A DNA stretch of 10,860 bases from positions 1 to 10,860 of the forward strand of contig DDKG01000102.1 in NCBI GenBank assembly GCA_002339265.1, written 5' to 3'. Below, one piece after another: positions 7,830 to 10,860 of this stretch. Below the pieces are notes generated by a model, which had not been told where the DNA came from, did no database searches, and worked only from the letters and a program-made list of their open reading frames with translations. Numbering within the stretch: the first letter of the stretch is position 1; each line of letters starts with the position of its first letter. The position numbers and the translations under genes are program-made. Source of the stretch: Massilia sp. UBA2604. Lineage in GTDB: Bacteria > Pseudomonadota > Gammaproteobacteria > Burkholderiales > Burkholderiaceae_D.

Positions 7830-9916
7830 ATAGCCAGCTATCTCCACCCATCGACATAAAATTTATAAGTGCTCCACTAAAAGAAACATTTTTTAGCAGG
7901 AAAGATATCAGAATCCTTGAGATGCACGAGTCTAGAGAACAGCCGCCTGAAAATCAGCCCAAAGAATTCTGTACAACAAACCTATTTTTCGGATTCTTTT
8001 TCGATGGCACCAAGAATAATTATGTGCAGGCTGAAACCACAAGAAATCACTCCAATGTGGCTCGACTCTATGACTGCTATCCTGGACTAAGCGTTCCCGG
8101 CGTACTGCCAACATCGACCGATTGGATAGCAGACACGGACCAATATACGAATTTTTTCAAAGTCTATACCCCAGGTGTCTCCTCACCGTTCAAGGAGGTC
8201 GGCGACAAAGCCGACTGGCTGGACGAGCCCTTTGGCGCGGCCGCCGGTCGCATGGGTGAACGACGCATTCTATGGTCACTCGTGCAAGCCATCAATAACG
8301 TCCATCGTTACTTCCTGAAAGTCCCCCTGATGCTGCAGCCAGAGATGGACGCCATGTTCCGGGACGTAACCCTGCATAAGAGCACGCGCAGAAACATGAC
8401 GGGCAAGCTGCCGCCGATGACGTCCAGCTATGGCAAAAAGGGAGTACGGTCCGATCGCATGGCCCGAGCAGTATTCGAGCGCATCCTGGGTCGTCTGCAT
8501 AAAGCCGTGGCCCAGCACTGGCCGGATCGCCATACCGGACGACCGGCCAAGATAAGCCCGGCAGTGGTCAAGACGATCTACATCTCGATCTTCGGATTCT
8601 CACGGGGTGCGACGCAAGCGCGCGCCTTCACCAACTGGCTGCAGTCCTTGTGCGAGCTCGATGCGCAGCTCAGTGGACGAGCTGGCGGCATGTCGCTTGG
8701 TGGATTCCCTGTCCAGTTCGATTTTCTGGGTCTCTTCGATACCGTGGCGGCGATCGGACTGGGTAATACCCTGGGTGGCGCTACCGGCCACGGCGCGTGG
8801 GCAGACAGCGAGGAAAGCCTGCGTGTTCCGGCACATATCCCATGCCTTCATCTGGTCGCGGCCCATGAAATCAGACGCAGCTTCCCAGTCGATTCGATCT
8901 CGGTAGGCGGAACACTTTCATCACGTCACCAGGAGATCGTGCTGCCGGGAGCACACTCCGACATAGGCTGCGGCTATTGTCCAACTGAACAGGGCCGGGG
9001 TACCGATCCGAACGGGGACGACATGCTGTCGAGGATTCCGCTGTTGATGATGTACAGGACCGCAAGATTAAGCGGCGTACCACTGAAGCTCGAACTAGCC
9101 AGCACATCGGCCAAATCGAGATTTGCGCTGACCAAGAAAGCCATCGCAGATTTCAACGCGTATATCGCCACGTGCCAAGTCAAGACAGGCCCACTACACC
9201 TGATCATGCGTGAGCAGGTGCGGAAATGCATTGAATGGCGCGTCTGGCGCCGCACTAGCGGCGCACATTCGCTGCAGTCCAGCGAAAGTTTTTCCAGAGC
9301 GTCCAATTTCGATAAGAACGATTTGCACAGTGCCGCCCTCGAATTCGAAAAAGAGATCGAGAAATTCACTGAATGGAGACACGAGAAAGGCGCGCGCACG
9401 CGATTCAGGGCACAGCATCGGGGATTCAACAACGACCATGAACTGGAATGGCTCGAAATCGCCACATGGTGGAAAGACGATTTTTCAGTAGCTCCCAGCG
9501 TCGTGAACTTCTTCGACAACTACGTTCACGATTCGCGAGCCTGGTTCAAGCTAAGACCGGGCAATCCCGACAGTGAAGTCAAGGCTCACAAGGAATTGCA
9601 GGGCTGGCAGCGACGACGAGAGTTGGACGAGGCAAATGTCAAGCTGCCTACGCTTGCTGGCAAATCCGATTACAAAGTCGCCTCGGATCGATTGAGCCCG
9701 GAACAGCGGCGAGTGGTCGATGAATACAGGAAAACCAAAGCCATTCCACGCATGGCCAATACTGGACGCGAGCCATGGGAGTCATCCATCGGCTGGCTCG
9801 CCGGAGCCGGCTATCTGCGCTTCAGGAAGATCTATGGTGGTGACGATTCGGTCTTGCTGTCCGGCGTCGACGCACCTGCGTCCGACCACCATCCCGACTA
9901 TGCTGCACGAGCATGA
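7826..9916 (+). CDS. DUF2235 alpha/beta-hydrolase, Tle1-like T6SS phospholipase effector
   Basis: This 696-residue protein has no signal peptide, as expected for cargo delivered by T6SS. DUF2235 hallmarks are present in order: FFDGTKNN (residues 58-65), the nucleophile elbow GFSRG (257-261, Ser259), FLGLFDTVAAIG (candidate Asp305) and LPGAHSDIGCGY (373-384, candidate His377, with Asp379). This is the Ser-Asp-His lipase arrangement of the Tle1 family, which attacks membrane phospholipids of target cells. The triad assignment beyond Ser259 is inferred. After about residue 390 some 300 residues remain without a motif I can name; near the end WESSIGWLAGAGYLRFRKIY may be a membrane-contact segment. 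The gene is last in the vgrG operon, overlaps DUF3304 by 4 bases and is followed by a strong terminator. Its first 250 bp are markedly AT-rich compared with neighbours. Confidence 0.9.
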   Translation: MNSQLSPPIDIKFISAPLKETFFSRKDIRILEMHESREQPPENQPKEFCTTNLFFGFFFDGTKNNYVQAETTRNHSNVARLYDCYPGLSVPGVLPTSTDWIADTDQYTNFFKVYTPGVSSPFKEVGDKADWLDEPFGAAAGRMGERRILWSLVQAINNVHRYFLKVPLMLQPEMDAMFRDVTLHKSTRRNMTGKLPPMTSSYGKKGVRSDRMARAVFERILGRLHKAVAQHWPDRHTGRPAKISPAVVKTIYISIFGFSRGATQARAFTNWLQSLCELDAQLSGRAGGMSLGGFPVQFDFLGLFDTVAAIGLGNTLGGATGHGAWADSEESLRVPAHIPCLHLVAAHEIRRSFPVDSISVGGTLSSRHQEIVLPGAHSDIGCGYCPTEQGRGTDPNGDDMLSRIPLLMMYRTARLSGVPLKLELASTSAKSRFALTKKAIADFNAYIATCQVKTGPLHLIMREQVRKCIEWRVWRRTSGAHSLQSSESFSRASNFDKNDLHSAALEFEKEIEKFTEWRHEKGARTRFRAQHRGFNNDHELEWLEIATWWKDDFSVAPSVVNFFDNYVHDSRAWFKLRPGNPDSEVKAHKELQGWQRRRELDEANVKLPTLAGKSDYKVASDRLSPEQRRVVDEYRKTKAIPRMANTGREPWESSIGWLAGAGYLRFRKIYGGDDSVLLSGVDAPASDHHPDYAARA

Positions 9917-9950
9917 ACCGTCCCCACAACTCCCAGCATATCTTCAAACA

Positions 9951-9982
9951 AAAACCCGTCCGGCTTGCGCGGGACGGGTTTT
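9951..9982. terminator. Bidirectional rho-independent terminator
   Basis: AAAACCCGTCC (9951-9961) pairs perfectly with GGACGGGTTTT (9972-9982) around a 10 nt loop, giving an 11 bp stem. It has a T run on both strands. It lies 34 bp after the DUF2235 stop and 19 bp after the stop of the minus-strand ORF at 10002, so it can end transcription from both sides. Confidence 0.9.
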
Positions 9983-10001
9983 CAAAAAAGGAACCTGCTG
10001 C

Positions 10002-10406
10002 TCAGGCGTCGACTTCTTCCGCGCACAAGGTCAGCTTGGCCGCGCGATGCCCATGCAACTGCGGCACCAAGAGTTCGCTGCGCTCTTCCAGCAACGCAAA
10101 CACCTCATCCTTCGACAGCACATACTGCTCCAGCAGCGTATCCTTGAGCGACTCCATCACCAACTTGTAATCGCGGATCGAATCGAGAGTATAGCTAAGC
10201 GCATCCGCCCTCTCTTCCACCAAATGCACGGATGCTCGCCGCTGGCTTCTTGCCCCCAGCTGGCTGTAATCGATCTTCGAGCGCGAATACATCGACAGTC
10301 GGCGCACCATCAGGTTCAGCAGCATGTGCTGGAAACCTTCAGGGCTGTTGGCTATGAAATTGTGGGCGTGAGCCAAACCTCTTCCGCACAGCATTGGGAA
10401 ATCCAT
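10002..10406 (-). CDS. Unrecognised small protein, possibly the C-terminal remnant of a larger gene
   Basis: The open frame runs from 10406 (ATG; an in-frame GTG at 10415 and ATG at 10325 are alternatives) to a TGA at 10002, about 134 residues from 10406. I do not recognise it with confidence. The last 60 residues look like a helical tail (DYKLVMESLKDTLLEQYVLSKDEVFALLEE). This faintly resembles the C-terminal end of M41/FtsH-type proteases, but none of the catalytic or ATPase motifs are present. The terminator just beyond its stop suggests the 3' end is genuine. The first 25 or so codons lie opposite the RraB-like remnant on the other strand, where similarity favours that strand. The true gene may therefore start at 10325 or have lost its 5' part. 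No convincing ribosome binding site precedes any of the starts. Confidence 0.4.
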   Translation of the reverse strand: MDFPMLCGRGLAHAHNFIANSPEGFQHMLLNLMVRRLSMYSRSKIDYSQLGARSQRRASVHLVEERADALSYTLDSIRDYKLVMESLKDTLLEQYVLSKDEVFALLEERSELLVPQLHGHRAAKLTLCAEEVDA

Positions 10407-10526
10407 GCCAAGCACAAGATGGTGCCGGAGTTAAGGGCCATGCAGGCGACCACGCGGTTTCTATAAACCCTGGCGGAAGCCCGCGGTGGGCGTTACGACG
10501 GATGGGGAACCGTCGGGATCAAATAA
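10326..10526 (+). pseudogene. 3' fragment of an RraB-like gene with an internal stop codon
   Basis: In one plus-strand frame the sequence reads FRAVGYEIVGVSQTSSAQHW, then EIHAKHKMVPELRAMQATTRFL, a TAA at 10464-10466, and in the same frame TLAEARGGRYDGWGTVGIK before a second TAA at 10524-10526. The closing YDGWGT is the hallmark of the RraB family (regulator of RNase E activity B and relatives). The codon at 10464 sits where an aromatic or hydrophobic residue would be expected; TAT or TAC to TAA is a single-base change. Upstream of about 10338 the frame stays open but shows no family resemblance and no credible start, so the 5' half appears to be missing. Loss of the 5' part plus the nonsense codon argues for a decayed gene. 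I recognised the family by motif only; the coordinates of the left edge are approximate. Confidence 0.6.
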
Positions 10527-10616
10527 GGCAATTTGAAAGAGTCAGTCGCTGCATGCTGTGACCGTTTTCTTCCGGTTGGTGGCATACAAGGCGGCAGGAC
10601 CAGCCTGAAATGATAT

Positions 10617-10860
10617 TCACCGCTTGACCCGCTGCCAGATAATCAGAATCCGCGTACCATCCGGCCGCTGGAAGTGCTCCGTCATCCGATCGCCCTCGAC
10701 AATCAGGCGCAAATCCTTGCGCGTGCGCACCTCACCAATCCAGTTTGGAAAGGTCGATGCATCGACGCGATTACCGCTGAATACCCCTTCCTTGTCCACC
10801 GTGTAGGTGCCGAAAAAGCCGATGCTGCCGGCCATCGCGGCGCGGTTTTCTTCGGCCGTC
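10617..10860 (-). CDS. Lipocalin-like protein, right copy (5' end outside window)
   Basis: The reverse strand encodes the last 80 residues of a second copy of the protein at 2693-3196, ending in the same IWQRVKR. Within the aligned segment there are three amino-acid differences from the left copy: Asp to Glu in the TVDKDG stretch, and Val to Ile and Ala to Glu in NWVGAVR. Of the 13 nucleotide differences the other 10 are silent, which suggests both copies have been kept under purifying selection rather than one being debris. The N-terminal signal and lipobox, if present, lie beyond the window. The 90 bp between the RraB-like remnant and this gene (10527-10616) shows nothing I can name. Confidence 0.85.
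   Translation of the reverse strand, partial: TAEENRAAMAGSIGFFGTYTVDKEGVFSGNRVDASTFPNWIGEVRTRKDLRLIVEGDRMTEHFQRPDGTRILIIWQRVKR
10617..10860 (-). repeat. Right direct repeat: 3' part of lipocalin-like gene
   Basis: This is the partner of 2693-2936, in the same orientation, aligned without gaps and with 13 mismatches counted by eye in 244 bp. Similarity starts at the stop codon; the bases just beyond the stop already differ (GT versus AT), so the detectable repeat ends with the coding sequence. The far end is beyond the window. Confidence 0.9.

Noticed and set aside
10624..10806. Plus-strand ORF repeated at both lipocalin-like copies (also 2658-2882)
   Set aside because: It is conserved only because the repeat is conserved. 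The substitutions are mostly silent in the minus-strand frame, not in this one.
1..10860. CRISPR arrays, tRNA or rRNA genes, IS transposases, integrase or att sites
   Set aside because: I looked for them on both strands and saw none. The only substantial repeat is the duplicated lipocalin-like gene.

Overview
The window looks like the chromosome of a high-GC betaproteobacterium, most likely Oxalobacteraceae (Massilia, Duganella or Janthinobacterium type). I infer this from the GC-rich codon use of the left-hand genes, a YbaL-type antiporter, and a type VI secretion (T6SS) vgrG island with adaptor, DUF3304 and DUF2235 genes in the style seen in Burkholderiales. No taxonomic marker gene is present, so the assignment is tentative.

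Layout. Positions 1-783 (minus) hold most of a DUF445 (YjiN-like) membrane protein cut by the window edge. A 158 bp divergent gap separates it from ybaL (942-2651, plus), a CPA2-family potassium/proton antiporter with a C-terminal RCK domain. Converging on ybaL is a small lipocalin-like exported protein (2693-3196, minus). Next comes a four-gene plus-strand T6SS operon: vgrG (3427-6249), a DUF4123 adaptor (6251-7063), a DUF3304 envelope protein (7080-7829) and a DUF2235/Tle1-like phospholipase effector (7826-9916). The junctions are very tight (1 bp gap, 16 bp gap, 4 bp overlap). An 11 bp-stem terminator follows at 9951-9982. Beyond it lie an unrecognised minus-strand ORF (10002-10406) and the 3' end of an RraB-like gene broken by a nonsense codon (10326-10526, plus). 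The window ends inside a second copy of the lipocalin-like gene (10617-10860, minus).

How it fits together. The operon reads as a self-contained T6SS cargo module: VgrG is the spike, the DUF4123 protein loads cargo onto it, the DUF2235 enzyme is the likely lipid-degrading toxin, and the membrane-anchored DUF3304 protein encoded immediately before it is the likely immunity protein. No hcp, sheath, baseplate or membrane-complex genes are present, so this is an orphan vgrG island relying on a T6SS encoded elsewhere.

Most notable: the module is bracketed by two same-orientation copies of the lipocalin-like gene, about 95% identical over the 244 bp visible, with mostly silent differences. To the right of the module lies what looks like a rearrangement scar of gene remnants. 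Together these suggest an island gained, or losable, by recombination between flanking direct repeats.
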